Assembly (NCBI RefSeq): GCF_024054195.1
Contig: NZ_JAMXLB010000001.1
Coordinates: forward strand, 911,069 to 975,068
Reading direction: 5' to 3'
Source of the DNA: Flavobacterium sp. NRK F7
Lineage (GTDB): Bacteria; Bacteroidota; Bacteroidia; Flavobacteriales; Flavobacteriaceae
DNA: 64,000 bases
Shown: positions 51,870 through 61,045 of the stretch, piece after piece
Layout: each line of letters starts with the position of its first letter
Position numbering within the stretch: the stretch's first letter is position 1
The notes under the pieces: model-generated
What the model was told of the DNA's origin: nothing
Database searches by the model: none
What the model saw: only the letters and a program-made list of their open reading frames with translations
Translations under genes and position numbers: made by a program

Positions 51870-53006
51870 ATGTCAAAATTCGATAGTATTCGTCCTTACT
51901 ATGATTCAGAAGTAAATGAAGCCCTGTGTGCTTCATTAAACCATCCTATGTTAAAAGCGATGATGAATTTTACATTTCCAGATGTAGCTGATGAAGTTTG
52001 GAAAGAACAATTAAAAAAAACACATTCCATTCGAGATTTTCAAATTAATTTTGTGTATCAATCCATTCAAAAAGTTTTAGAAAAAAGTTCGGATGGGTTA
52101 ACGACTTCTGGTTTTGAAAAATTAGAAAGAAATACTCCTTATTTGTTTATCTCTAATCACAGAGATATTATTTTAGATACCTCTTTACTAAATGTCTCCC
52201 TTTTTGATCATGGCTTAGTTATGACCGCTTCAGCCATTGGAGATAATTTGGTAAAAAAAGATTTTGTTTTAAAATTATCTAAACTCAATAGAAACTTTTT
52301 AGTACAGCGCAATCTTTCTCCCAGAGAATTATTACAAAGTTCAAAGTTAATGTCGGAGTACATGTACCATCTTTTGAACAAAGAAAATCGATCGGTTTGG
52401 ATTGCTCAAAGAGAAGGTCGAACCAAAGACGGTAATGATGCAACCCATCAAGGTGTTTTAAAAATGGTTGCCATGGCTTCAGATGAAAATAATGTAATGG
52501 ACTTTTTTAAAAAATTAAAAATAGTTCCTGTTTCAATTTCTTATGAATATGACCCTACAGATGCTTTAAAAATGCCACAATTATTGGCTCAAGCTAAAGA
52601 TGAAGTATATATTAAGGAGAAAAATGAAGATTTTATAACGCTTTTAAGTGGGATTATTGGTCAGAAAAAAAGAATTCATATTCATGTAGGCGATATTATT
52701 CAGCATGAACTGGATATGATTAAGAGTGATTTTGATAATTCAAATAAGCAAATTCAAGCTTTAGCCAATGTAATTGACGATTCTATTTTACAAAATTACA
52801 AGCTTTGGCCTACCAATTATATCGCTTACGATATCTTACATCAAACCGAACAATTTGCCTCTTATTATACCAAAGAAGAAAAACAATTGTTTCAGAGACG
52901 TTTTGAAATGCGAATTGATACCGATAATCCTACGGTAAGAGATGGTTTTTTAGCTATGTATGCGAATCCTGTGGTTAATAAAATGAAATATCACAATGCC
53001 AAATAA
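51870..53006 (+). CDS. Glycerolipid acyltransferase-like protein (PlsC/PlsB fold)
   Basis: A probable acyltransferase of the PlsB/PlsC fold, working at the membrane on phospholipid precursors. From the ATG at 51870 the protein has 378 residues. Block I reads ISNHRDIILD, where His and Asp are separated by five residues instead of the usual four (HX4D); block III reads AQREGRTKDG in place of FPEGTRS; block II is FLVQRNLSPREL. No membrane helix is visible. The longest frame opens at TTG 51840, but MFFCVLIFIN there is untypical. It overlaps the asparaginase gene by 11 bases, so the pair is coupled. Confidence 0.8.
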   Translation: MSKFDSIRPYYDSEVNEALCASLNHPMLKAMMNFTFPDVADEVWKEQLKKTHSIRDFQINFVYQSIQKVLEKSSDGLTTSGFEKLERNTPYLFISNHRDIILDTSLLNVSLFDHGLVMTASAIGDNLVKKDFVLKLSKLNRNFLVQRNLSPRELLQSSKLMSEYMYHLLNKENRSVWIAQREGRTKDGNDATHQGVLKMVAMASDENNVMDFFKKLKIVPVSISYEYDPTDALKMPQLLAQAKDEVYIKEKNEDFITLLSGIIGQKKRIHIHVGDIIQHELDMIKSDFDNSNKQIQALANVIDDSILQNYKLWPTNYIAYDILHQTEQFASYYTKEEKQLFQRRFEMRIDTDNPTVRDGFLAMYANPVVNKMKYHNAK

Positions 53007-54021
53007 ACCTAATATTTTATTAATCTATACAGGAGGCACTATTGGAATGGTTAAAAGTACTGTTTCGGGTGCTTTAAAAGCGTTTAATTTTAAAAAATTA
53101 CTCAATAAAATTCCTGAAATTAAACTGTTAGATTGTGAAATCGATACCCTTTCCTTCGAAGAACCCATCGATTCTTCCAATATGAATGTCAAATATTGGC
53201 AACAAATCGCAGTAATTATTCAGGAAAATTTCACAAAATTTGATGGATTTGTGGTTTTGCATGGGTCTGATACCATGTCTTACAGTGCTTCTGCCTTAAG
53301 TTTTATGCTGGAAAATTTATCAAAACCAGTAGTTTTTACGGGTTCTCAATTGCCTATTGGAGACTTAAGAACAGATGCTAAAGAAAATTTAATTACAGCC
53401 ATACAAATAGCTTCTTTAAAAGAAAAGGGAAAATCGGTAATTCAAGAAGTTTGCTTGTATTTTGAATACAAATTATATAGAGGAAACCGAACTACTAAAA
53501 TAAGTGCGGAACATTTTAATGCATTTGCATCTCCAAACTTTCCTGAGTTAGCGGAGTCAGGTGTTCATTTGAAAGTGAATAAAGAAGCAATTCTGAAAAA
53601 AGCAAACACAAAAGCACTAAAAGTGAACTTGGATTTTGATCAAAATGTAGTTATTTTAAAAGTTTTTCCAGGGATTACCGCAGCAGTGATGGATGCTATT
53701 ATTCATATACAAAATTTAAAAGGGATTGTATTAGAAACCTATGGCTCTGGAAATGCACCCTCAGAAAAATGGTTTATTGAAAAATTACAAGAAGCAATAA
53801 ATAATAATATTCACGTTATAAACGTAACGCAATGTAGTGGAGGAGCTGTTACGATGGGACAATACGAGACGAGTACGCAATTAAAAAAGATTGGAGTTAT
53901 TTCTGGATATGATATTACAACAGAAGCTGCAATTACAAAATTGATGTATTTATTAGGTCAAAAAGTGTCTCATAAGGTGTTCAAAACCATTTTTGAAACC
54001 AGCTTACGAGGAGAAATATAG
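52996..54021 (+). CDS. ansA: Type I (cytoplasmic) L-asparaginase
   Basis: It hydrolyses asparagine to aspartate and ammonia. The 341 residues hold the two threonine motifs: ILLIYTGGTIGMVKS with the nucleophile Thr in TGGT, and FVVLHGSDTMSYSASAL with Thr/Asp of the second site; ETYGSGNAP and VTQCSGG lie in the C-terminal half. No signal peptide, so the type I (cytoplasmic) form. It starts inside the acyltransferase gene, 11 bases before its stop. No terminator is seen before the tRNA. Confidence 0.92.
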   Translation: MPNKPNILLIYTGGTIGMVKSTVSGALKAFNFKKLLNKIPEIKLLDCEIDTLSFEEPIDSSNMNVKYWQQIAVIIQENFTKFDGFVVLHGSDTMSYSASALSFMLENLSKPVVFTGSQLPIGDLRTDAKENLITAIQIASLKEKGKSVIQEVCLYFEYKLYRGNRTTKISAEHFNAFASPNFPELAESGVHLKVNKEAILKKANTKALKVNLDFDQNVVILKVFPGITAAVMDAIIHIQNLKGIVLETYGSGNAPSEKWFIEKLQEAINNNIHVINVTQCSGGAVTMGQYETSTQLKKIGVISGYDITTEAAITKLMYLLGQKVSHKVFKTIFETSLRGEI

Positions 54022-54096
54022 TAAAAAATAGCACTAAAATTTTTATACGTGAGAATTTTTACGTTATTTAGCGCCCTTGAAATTGAACATTGTCAA

Positions 54097-54184
54097 GGAG
54101 AGGTGTCCGAGAGGTCGAAGGAGCATGCCTGGAAAGTATGTATGCCCCTAAAGGGCATCGAGGGTTCGAATCCCTTCCTCTCCG
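54097..54184 (+). tRNA. tRNA-Ser (anticodon GGA)
   Basis: 88 bases with a full class II cloverleaf. The acceptor arms GGAGAGG (54097-54103) and CCTCTCC (54177-54183) pair; the discriminator is G54184; the anticodon stem CATGC/GTATG holds the loop CTGGAAA with anticodon GGA; a long variable arm TGCCC-CTAAA-GGGCA is typical of serine tRNAs; the T arm is GAGGG-TTCGAAT-CCCTT. The 3' CCA is not encoded (GCAGG follows), so it is added after transcription. Confidence 0.97.
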
Positions 54185-54263
54185 CAGGAATAAAATATTT
54201 TTAATTTCATAAATAATTTTATACATTTAACCCAATTAACTAATTAAATTAAGAACAAAAGCG

Positions 54264-55097
54264 ATGAAAAGATTATTTTCTATTTTAGCAATCACAGGGC
54301 TTATGACTTTTGGTAACATTCAAGCTCAAGACCAACCTACTGATGCAGATACTACTGCAACAGCTACTCAAATGGTTGATGATTCAACTGATGATGCAGT
54401 AGCTACAGACGATGCAGTAACATCTGACGAAGAAGTTGTTGATGTTGTTACTACAACAGAAGACGAAGCAACTTTTACTCAAAAAATGAAACAACGTTTC
54501 ATTGAAGGAGGTCCTGGATTTATGGGAATTGTATTAATCTGTTTGATTTTAGGATTAGCAATTGCTATCGAAAGAATTATTTATTTAAATCTTTCAACTA
54601 CTAACTCTAAAAAATTAATTGCAGACGTAGAAGATGCATTAAAATCTGGTGGTGTTGAAGCTGCTAAAGAAGTTTGTAGAAACACTTCTGGTCCAGTAGC
54701 ATCTATTTTCTACCAAGGATTAGACAGACAAGCTCACGGAATTGATTCTGCAGAGAAAGCTGTTGTAGCTTATGGTGGAGTACAAATGGGACAATTAGAG
54801 AAAAACGTATCTTGGATTTCTTTATTCATCGCGTTAGCACCGATGTTAGGATTCATGGGAACAGTAATTGGTATGATTGAGGCGTTTGACCAAATTCAAT
54901 CAGCTGGATCTATGGAGCCATCATTAGTTGCTGGAGGTATTAAAGTTGCCTTATTAACAACTGTATTCGGTCTTATTGTAGCTATTATTTTACAAATTTT
55001 CTATAACTATATTATCGCTAAAATCGATTCTATCGTTAATGATATGGAAGACGCATCAATTAGCTTAATTGATATCTTGTCTGATTACAGAAAATAA
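54264..55097 (+). CDS. exbB: ExbB/TolQ/MotA-family proton channel protein
   Basis: The channel subunit of a TonB-energising complex. The 277 residues have a signal-like head (MKRLFSILAITGLMTFGNIQAQ), then an unusual Asp/Thr/Glu-rich linker (about 23-72) before the MotA/TolQ/ExbB domain with three membrane helices (about 90-112, 185-210, 225-250) and motifs GMIEAFDQIQ and GIKVALLTTVFGLIVAI. ExbB in E. coli lacks this acidic linker. It starts a four-gene operon with a small membrane protein and two ExbD genes. No tonB gene is in the window. Confidence 0.93.
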   Translation: MKRLFSILAITGLMTFGNIQAQDQPTDADTTATATQMVDDSTDDAVATDDAVTSDEEVVDVVTTTEDEATFTQKMKQRFIEGGPGFMGIVLICLILGLAIAIERIIYLNLSTTNSKKLIADVEDALKSGGVEAAKEVCRNTSGPVASIFYQGLDRQAHGIDSAEKAVVAYGGVQMGQLEKNVSWISLFIALAPMLGFMGTVIGMIEAFDQIQSAGSMEPSLVAGGIKVALLTTVFGLIVAIILQIFYNYIIAKIDSIVNDMEDASISLIDILSDYRK

Positions 55098-55118
55098 TAA
55101 CATAAAAAGACAATTCTC

Positions 55119-55541
55119 ATGAATTTACACAAGATAACAAAATTTGCAGCTATCATTCTTGCAGTGGTAAGTGTTCTATTCTTAGGATTACTTATGGCTT
55201 CTTCAGAAGATGGTGCAGACAATAAATGGATTACTCCTTTAATTTATTTATCTTATATTGTACTTGCAATTTGTATTGGTATTGTATTGATATATGTATT
55301 AAAGAATTTGTTTTCCGATTCAGAAAATTTAAAAAAGACTTTAATTTCAGTTGCTTTATTTGCTGGAGTATTAGTAGTTTCTTACTTGCTTGCAAATGGA
55401 GATGATGTTAGAGCTAATGGTGAAGTATATTCTGGTTCAACACCAAAATTAGTAGGTGCAGGATTGAATGCTTTTTACATCCTTACAGTTGTTGCTTTAG
55501 GAACAATGGTTTGGGCTGGATTCACAAAAATTAAAAAATAA
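55119..55541 (+). CDS. Small four-helix membrane protein of the exb operon
   Basis: A 140-residue inner-membrane protein with four predicted helices (about 8-28, 38-66, 74-94 and 112-134) and short charged loops (SSEDGADNKW, LFSDSENLKK, NGDDVRANG). I recognise no named family; it is found between exbB and exbD in Bacteroidetes. It starts 21 bases after exbB and is followed 2 bases later by the first exbD, so it is part of the complex or helps assembly. Function unknown. Confidence 0.8.
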   Translation: MNLHKITKFAAIILAVVSVLFLGLLMASSEDGADNKWITPLIYLSYIVLAICIGIVLIYVLKNLFSDSENLKKTLISVALFAGVLVVSYLLANGDDVRANGEVYSGSTPKLVGAGLNAFYILTVVALGTMVWAGFTKIKK

Positions 55542-55543
55542 TT

Positions 55544-56155
55544 ATGGCAAAAAGAGAAGCACCAGAGGTAAATGCTGGTTCTATGGCAGATATTGCTTTC
55601 CTTCTTTTAATCTTCTTCTTGGTCACAACTACCATTGGAGTTGATCAGGGAATCAATAGATTGTTGCCTAGATGGGATGAGAATCCAGTTCAGCCTCAAA
55701 TTAATGAAAGAAATATTATGCGTGTTTTAGTAAACCGTGATAATCAACTGTTAGTTAATGAGAAGCCTATGGATATCAAAGAGTTAAGGCAAGCGGCTAT
55801 AGATTTCTTAGATAATAATGGAGCACAACAATGTTCGTATTGTCAAGGAAAAAAAGACCCAAATTCGTCTGATGGACCAGATGATGCAGTTATCTCTTTA
55901 ATGAATGACGGTCAAACTACCTATGAAACATACATTGCTGTTCAAAACGAGCTCGTAGCGGCTTACTATTTCTTAAGAGATAGAGAAAGTATGAGACGTT
56001 ATGGTAGAAAGTATACAGAAATAGAGTATATAGCAAATGACCCAGCATCAAAAGCGGTAGATGGATTAATTGATGAATTACAACCTAAGGTTAAGTTAAT
56101 TCAAGATTTATATCCAATGAGGCTTTCAGAAGCAGAACCAAAAAAGAATCAATAA
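55544..56155 (+). CDS. exbD: ExbD/TolR-family biopolymer transport protein (first copy)
   Basis: Second partner of the proton channel. The 203 residues have a single N-terminal helix with the key Asp in NAGSMADIAFLLLIFFLVTTT, then a periplasmic domain. Unlike typical ~140-residue ExbD, this one has an insertion around 95-120 with a CxxC motif (CSYCQGKKDP), and an extended tail (about 165-203, DPASKAVDGLIDELQPKVKL and beyond). The insertion may bind a metal or form a disulfide. It starts 2 bases after the small membrane protein. Confidence 0.9.
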   Translation: MAKREAPEVNAGSMADIAFLLLIFFLVTTTIGVDQGINRLLPRWDENPVQPQINERNIMRVLVNRDNQLLVNEKPMDIKELRQAAIDFLDNNGAQQCSYCQGKKDPNSSDGPDDAVISLMNDGQTTYETYIAVQNELVAAYYFLRDRESMRRYGRKYTEIEYIANDPASKAVDGLIDELQPKVKLIQDLYPMRLSEAEPKKNQ

Positions 56156-56175
56156 CCCTTTAAGTTTTAGAAATT

Positions 56176-56649
56176 ATGTCTAAATTTAAAAAGAAAAAAT
56201 CGGGTGGAACACCTGGAATTTCCACAGCATCGTTACCGGATATTGTATTCATGCTTTTGTTCTTCTTTATGACTGCTACTACCATGAAGGATAGTGATTT
56301 GATGATCGAAAATAGATTACCTAAAGCAGATCAAACTGCTAAATTGCATAAGAAAAATTACATCATGTATATTTATGCTGGTAAACCTAAATCTAATTAT
56401 GCAAGTAAATTAGGTGGATCAGATCGTATTCAGTTAAATGATAAAATCTCTTCGGTTTCAGATATTAGAAGTTTTGTAATTACTGAAAGAGCTGAAAGAA
56501 ACTCTGAAGATGAGAAATATTTAACGGCTTCTTTAAAAGTTGATAAAGAAGTTAGAATGGGATTGATACAAGATATCAAAACTGAGTTACGTAAAGTGGA
56601 ACAATTAAAAGTTAACTATACAACAAATAAAGGTAACCCTTTAGATTAA
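56176..56649 (+). CDS. exbD: ExbD/TolR-family biopolymer transport protein (second copy)
   Basis: A second ExbD of 157 residues: a basic head (MSKFKKKKSGG), then the helix STASLPDIVFMLLFFFMTATT with the proton-carrying Asp, and a short periplasmic domain ending in NYTTNKGNPLD. Two different ExbD chains in one operon suggest a mixed ExbD pair in the channel, as in several Bacteroidetes Ton systems. It ends the operon; the terminator at 56675-56702 follows. Confidence 0.92.
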   Translation: MSKFKKKKSGGTPGISTASLPDIVFMLLFFFMTATTMKDSDLMIENRLPKADQTAKLHKKNYIMYIYAGKPKSNYASKLGGSDRIQLNDKISSVSDIRSFVITERAERNSEDEKYLTASLKVDKEVRMGLIQDIKTELRKVEQLKVNYTTNKGNPLD

Positions 56650-56674
56650 TTAATCTTTTCGTTTAAATATAAGT

Positions 56675-56702
56675 AAAAGGTACGCATAGCGTACCTTTTT
56701 TT
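56675..56702 (+). terminator. Terminator after the exb operon
   Basis: AAAAGGTACGC - ATA - GCGTACCTTTT with a T-run after it, 25 bases past the last exbD stop. Confidence 0.92.
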
Positions 56703-56726
56703 ATTAATTTTATAATCTAATTCTAA

Positions 56727-57422
56727 ATGATTGAAATGCGTAGACTGTTATTGTTGTTATATTTAAGTGTTGTTACTGTATCTTTTTCTCAAGAAATTGA
56801 AGAAAGAAAAATTCCGGTTGACTCACTTTTTAGAGAAGATCAATTCTATTTTTCAATAACGTATAATTTACTGAGAAATGCACCAAGTGGGTATTCACAG
56901 TATTCTTTTTCTTCAGGTGTAACTTTAGGTTTTTTAAGAGATATGCCAATTACAAAAGATAGAAAATGGGCCATTGGTTTAGGGTTAGGATATTCTTATA
57001 ATGATATTAAGCACAATCTCAAAATTGCCACCGATGCCTCTTCGGCTCAAAATTCCTACAGTATAGATAATACATATAATAAGAGTAAATTGCGCTTGCA
57101 TTATGTTGAAGTACCACTTGAAATTAGATGGCGCAATGCTAGTTATGATAGTCATAAATTTTGGAGAATTTATACAGGGTTTAAAGTAAGTTATTTATTT
57201 GCTAGTAAAAGTATTTTTGAATCCAATACAGAGAGTTATGGTATAAGAAATAGTAATGAACTCACCAAAATTCAATATGGTCCCTATTTAAGCGTAGGAT
57301 ATAATACGATTAATTTGTATGCCTATTATGGTTTGAAATCTAATTTTGATCAGGTAAAAATTGGTGATAAGGACTTGGGTTTAAACTCTTTTAATGTTGG
57401 CTTTATTTTCTATATTTTATAA
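56727..57422 (+). CDS. PorT-family outer-membrane beta-barrel protein
   Basis: A 231-residue exported barrel protein with a signal peptide (MRRLLLLLYLSVVTVSFSQ from the ATG at 56736; the longer start at 56727 adds MIE). Alternating strands include FYFSITYNLLRNA, WAIGLGLGYSYND, LHYVEVPLEIRWR and the C-terminal strand FNVGFIFYIL. The layout matches the PorT/SprT group, whose members are needed for T9SS function, and the two T9SS cargo genes in this window fit. I do not claim it is the porT orthologue itself. It follows the exb operon with its own leader and converges with the PAP2-like gene, overlapping by 6 bases. Confidence 0.78.
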   Translation: MIEMRRLLLLLYLSVVTVSFSQEIEERKIPVDSLFREDQFYFSITYNLLRNAPSGYSQYSFSSGVTLGFLRDMPITKDRKWAIGLGLGYSYNDIKHNLKIATDASSAQNSYSIDNTYNKSKLRLHYVEVPLEIRWRNASYDSHKFWRIYTGFKVSYLFASKSIFESNTESYGIRNSNELTKIQYGPYLSVGYNTINLYAYYGLKSNFDQVKIGDKDLGLNSFNVGFIFYIL

Positions 57423-58028
57423 CCAAAAATACCAAAAACTCACTTGTGAAATGATGCCAATACAACTGCCTATAACCAATTCAATAGGTGTGTGAGATTT
57501 CATGTACAAGCGAGAAGAAGCTACAAAGCCTATCATTACAATCATAAAGGCTATGCTGTTAATTAATTGAACTTGTAAATGAATGCTTAGTGCATAAATA
57601 AAGGTCGCTAAAGAACAAACCGCTATCATGTGTAGGCTTGCTTTGAATTTTACTACAACCGCAATAAAAGCCAGTATAGAACTAAAAAAGCCGCCTAGAA
57701 AAAAATAATAGAGTTCAGGAATAGTGTCGAATGAGTTGCTGAATTTGATGAGCATAAAAAGGAGTACGGCTTGAATCATAATAGGTACTTTCCGCTCTTT
57801 TAAATTGGCTTCAGTAAACGAAGTGACTAAACCGATAGACAGAAACAAATAATATAGGGATAAGGGCAATAATACCGTTAGTATGCTCACTTGAAGGAGT
57901 ATCATGTAGAAAAGAGTGTCATACACATACATTTGAGACACTAAAAAATAAAAAAAAGTGCCATATACCGAAATAAATATGGGATGGAAAACGTAGGAAA
58001 AAAAGGGGAGCGCTTTTTTTAAATCCAT
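57417..58028 (-). CDS. PAP2-like membrane protein
   Basis: A 203-residue protein with about six membrane helices. The C-terminal half contains KFKASLHMIAVCSLATFIYAL and SSRLYMKSHTPIELVIG, which resemble the three blocks of PAP2 phosphatases (K...; SxH; SR...H), but the catalytic set is incomplete by eye. It may be a lipid phosphatase relative or a non-enzymatic membrane protein. Four bases separate it from rpoN upstream on the same strand. It converges with the PorT-like gene with a 6-base overlap and no terminator. Confidence 0.7.
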   Translation of the reverse strand: MDLKKALPFFSYVFHPIFISVYGTFFYFLVSQMYVYDTLFYMILLQVSILTVLLPLSLYYLFLSIGLVTSFTEANLKERKVPIMIQAVLLFMLIKFSNSFDTIPELYYFFLGGFFSSILAFIAVVVKFKASLHMIAVCSLATFIYALSIHLQVQLINSIAFMIVMIGFVASSRLYMKSHTPIELVIGSCIGIISQVSFWYFWL

Positions 58029-58031
58029 GTC

Positions 58032-59498
58032 CTAAATTTCTTTTCTTAAACGCGCGACAGGAATGTCTAATTGTTCCCTGTATTTAGCAACGGTTCTCCT
58101 AGCGATTGGATAACCTCTTTCTTTTAGCATTTCAGCTAGTTTATCGTCAGGAAGTGGTTTTTTCTTATCTTCTTCACTAATTACAACTTCAAGTATTTTT
58201 TTAATCTCAATTGTAGAAACATCTTCTCCTTGGTCATTTTTCATGGCTTCACTAAAGAATTCTTTGATTAATTTAGTCCCATAAGGTGTTTCAACATATT
58301 TACTATTTGCTACTCTTGAAACTGTGGAAATATCTAAGCCAATTAAATCGGCAATATCCTTCAGAATCATTGGCTTTAACTTGGTCTCATCGCCATCTAA
58401 GAAATATTCTTCTTGATAATGCATAATCGCATTCATGGTAACATATAAAGTTTCCTGACGTTGTCTAATGGCATCAATGAACCATTTTGCAGAATCTAGT
58501 TTTTGTTTAATAAACTGAACGGCGTCTTTTTGTGCATTGGATTTCTCAGAGGAAACCTTGTAGCTTTGAAGCATTTCCTGATAATCTTTAGAAACATGTA
58601 ATTCTGGAGTATTTCTTCCGTTTAATTGTAGTTCCAGCTCTCCATCAACAATGCGAATCGTAAAATCAGGTACGACATGTTCAATGGGTTTTTGGTTCCC
58701 ATCATAGGCACCTCCAGGTTTTGGATTTAATTTTTCAATTTCGTCAATAACTTTACGAAGTTGGTCTTTTGAAATTTCGTATTTTAATAGCAGTTTTTCA
58801 TAATGTTTTTTGGTAAAAGCATCAAACTGATTTTCAATAACATCAATAGCCAGCTCAATAGAATCGGTAGGTGTTTTGTGTTTTAATTGGAGTAATAAGC
58901 ACTCTTGTAAATCTCTTGCAGCTACACCAGAAGGTTCTAGCTCTTGAACAATTCCAAGGATACGTGTTACGGTCTTTTCATCTGTATAAATTCCTTGTGT
59001 GAATGCTAAATCATCTACAATATCTTGTATGCTTCTTCGGATATAGCCCATGTCATCAATACTACCAACTAAAAACTCAGCAATATCTCGTTCTTCATCC
59101 GTTAAAATAAAAGTATTCAATTGATTCAGTAAATCTTGATGAAATGTTACACCAGCAATAAAAGGCATACTGTTGTCTTCATCATCATCACTGTAATTAT
59201 TAGTTTGGTACTTATAATCGGGCGTTTCGTCGTTACTTAAATAATCATCAATATTAATATCTTCAGCTTCAATGCGTTCTCCTTCATAATCATCATAATC
59301 GTCACCATTGGAAACATCGTCGAATTCATCATATTCAGAACGTTCTTCTTTACCATTTTCTAAAGCAGGATTTTCTACTAATTCTTCTTGTAGACGTTGC
59401 TCAAATGCTTGCGTAGGTAACTGAATTAACTTCATCAACTGAATTTGTTGAGGAGATAATTTTTGAGATAATTTAAATTGTAAACTTTGCTTTAACAT
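58032..59498 (-). CDS. rpoN: RNA polymerase sigma-54 factor
   Basis: It directs RNA polymerase to -24/-12 promoters and needs AAA+ activators. The 488 residues have the Gln-rich activator-contact region I (MLKQSLQFKLSQKLSPQQIQ, in part), a very acidic region II (DDVSNGDDYDDYEGER), the core-binding part (about 115-300), a helix-turn-helix (DIADLIGLDISTVSRVANSKYV) and the C-terminal RpoN box ARRTVAKYREQL. No activator gene is in the window. A TATATTTG box lies in the loop of a hairpin upstream, 43 bases before the ATG. Confidence 0.97.
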   Translation of the reverse strand: MLKQSLQFKLSQKLSPQQIQLMKLIQLPTQAFEQRLQEELVENPALENGKEERSEYDEFDDVSNGDDYDDYEGERIEAEDINIDDYLSNDETPDYKYQTNNYSDDDEDNSMPFIAGVTFHQDLLNQLNTFILTDEERDIAEFLVGSIDDMGYIRRSIQDIVDDLAFTQGIYTDEKTVTRILGIVQELEPSGVAARDLQECLLLQLKHKTPTDSIELAIDVIENQFDAFTKKHYEKLLLKYEISKDQLRKVIDEIEKLNPKPGGAYDGNQKPIEHVVPDFTIRIVDGELELQLNGRNTPELHVSKDYQEMLQSYKVSSEKSNAQKDAVQFIKQKLDSAKWFIDAIRQRQETLYVTMNAIMHYQEEYFLDGDETKLKPMILKDIADLIGLDISTVSRVANSKYVETPYGTKLIKEFFSEAMKNDQGEDVSTIEIKKILEVVISEEDKKKPLPDDKLAEMLKERGYPIARRTVAKYREQLDIPVARLRKEI

Positions 59499-59522
59499 TG
59501 TGAAATGTGATCAAAAACTAAA

Positions 59523-59562
59523 AATCGTTTAGTCGAATACACAAATATACGACTAAACGATT
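59523..59562 (-). terminator. asnS terminator hairpin carrying the rpoN -7 box in its loop
   Basis: Arms AATCGTTTAGTCG and CGACTAAACGATT pair perfectly over 13 bases around a 14-base loop; on the minus strand the stem is followed by TTTTAGTTTTTG. The loop carries TATATTTG (59549-59542, minus strand), a TAnnTTTG match facing rpoN. It lies 17 bases past the asnS stop. Confidence 0.8.
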
Positions 59563-59578
59563 AATTAAATAAAGAATA

Positions 59579-61015
59579 TTAAAATTCTGCGTTTTGAGGT
59601 GTTCTTGGGAATGGAATTACATCGCGTATATTAGTCATTCCTGTAACAAATAAAACCAATCTTTCAAATCCTAATCCAAAACCAGAATGTACTGCAGATC
59701 CAAATCTTCTAGTGTCTAAATACCACCATAATTCTTCTTCTTCAATACCTAATGCTTTCATTTTTTCAATAAGAACATCCAAACGTTCTTCTCTTTGAGA
59801 ACCTCCAACAATTTCACCAATTCCAGGGAAAAGAATATCCATAGCTCTTACTGTTTGTCCGTCATCATTTAAACGCATGTAAAAGGCTTTGATTTTGGCA
59901 GGATAATCAAATAAAATTACAGGACATTTAAAGTGTTTTTCGACTAAGAAACGTTCGTGTTCACTTTGTAAATCAGCACCCCATTCGTCAATAATGTAAT
60001 TGAATTTTTTGTTTTTATTGGGCTTGCTATTTTTTAAGATATCAATAGCTTCAGTATAAGAAACACGTTTGAAATTGTTGTCTAATACAAAGTTTAATTT
60101 TTGCAATAAACTCATTTCGCTGCGTTCTGCTTGTGGTTTTGATTTTTCTTCTTCTAAAAGGCGGCTTTCTAAGAATTTCAAATCATCTTCACATTTTTCA
60201 ACCGTGTATTTAATTACATACTTAATGAAATCTTCTGCTAAATCCATATTGGCTGCCAAATCATTAAAAGCAACTTCGGGTTCAATCATCCAAAACTCTG
60301 CTAAATGTCTAGAAGTATTAGAATTTTCAGCTCTAAAAGTTGGTCCAAACGTATAAATTTGGCCTAGAGCCATAGCAAAAGTTTCTCCCTCTAACTGACC
60401 AGAAACGGTTAAGTTGGTTTGTTTACCAAAGAAATCTTCTTTATAATTTACGGTTCCATCTTCATTTCTAGGAGCAGAGCCGTCTAATGGTAAAGCAGTT
60501 ACTTTAAACATTTCACCGGCACCTTCAGCATCAGAACCTGTAATGATAGGTGTATTTACATAAACAAATCCTTTTTCTTGAAAATATTGATGTACTGCAA
60601 ATGACAATACGGAACGCACACGCATAATGGCACCAAATGCATTGGTACGAACTCTTAAATGGGCATTTTCACGCAAAAATTCTAAAGAATGTTTTTTAGG
60701 TTGAATAGGGTACTTTTCAGCATCACTATCCCCTAAAATTTCAATTTTTGTAACTTGAATTTCAACGGATTGTCCTTTACCTTGGCTTTCTTGTAACGTT
60801 CCTGTTACTGAAACTGCAGCTCCTGTTGTGATTCTTTTTAAGGTTTCCTCAGCGGTGTTTTCAAAATCAACAACACACTGAATATTATTTATGGTTGATC
60901 CATCATTTAAAGCAATAAACTGATTGTTTCTAAAAGTTCTTACCCAACCTTTAGCGGTTACTTCTTGTAGTGTTTTAGTATTGTTTAATAGGTCTATGAC
61001 TTTAATATGTTTCAT
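59579..61015 (-). CDS. asnS: Asparaginyl-tRNA synthetase
   Basis: It charges tRNA-Asn. The 478 residues hold an N-terminal OB-fold anticodon-binding domain (about 15-100, [18 protein letters not shown]), and a class II catalytic domain with motif 2 ([26 protein letters not shown] in parts) and motif 3 ([16 protein letters not shown]). The NTSRH pattern and the C-terminal [10 protein letters not shown] mark asparaginyl rather than aspartyl type. A TATATTTG box (61042-61035, minus strand) lies 19 bases upstream of the ATG. The rpoN hairpin follows it. Confidence 0.97.
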   Translation of the reverse strand: MKHIKVIDLLNNTKTLQEVTAKGWVRTFRNNQFIALNDGSTINNIQCVVDFENTAEETLKRITTGAAVSVTGTLQESQGKGQSVEIQVTKIEILGDSDAEKYPIQPKKHSLEFLRENAHLRVRTNAFGAIMRVRSVLSFAVHQYFQEKGFVYVNTPIITGSDAEGAGEMFKVTALPLDGSAPRNEDGTVNYKEDFFGKQTNLTVSGQLEGETFAMALGQIYTFGPTFRAENSNTSRHLAEFWMIEPEVAFNDLAANMDLAEDFIKYVIKYTVEKCEDDLKFLESRLLEEEKSKPQAERSEMSLLQKLNFVLDNNFKRVSYTEAIDILKNSKPNKNKKFNYIIDEWGADLQSEHERFLVEKHFKCPVILFDYPAKIKAFYMRLNDDGQTVRAMDILFPGIGEIVGGSQREERLDVLIEKMKALGIEEEELWWYLDTRRFGSAVHSGFGLGFERLVLFVTGMTNIRDVIPFPRTPQNAEF

Positions 61016-61034
61016 TTTGTTAAAATTTAATATG

Positions 61035-61042
61035 CAAATATA
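61035..61042 (-). promoter_or_regulatory. -7 box of asnS
   Basis: TATATTTG on the minus strand, a TAnnTTTG match 19 bases before the asnS start. It overlaps the region just past the stop codon of the MMPL gene, so asnS has its own promoter. Confidence 0.6.
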
Positions 61043-61045
61043 AAA

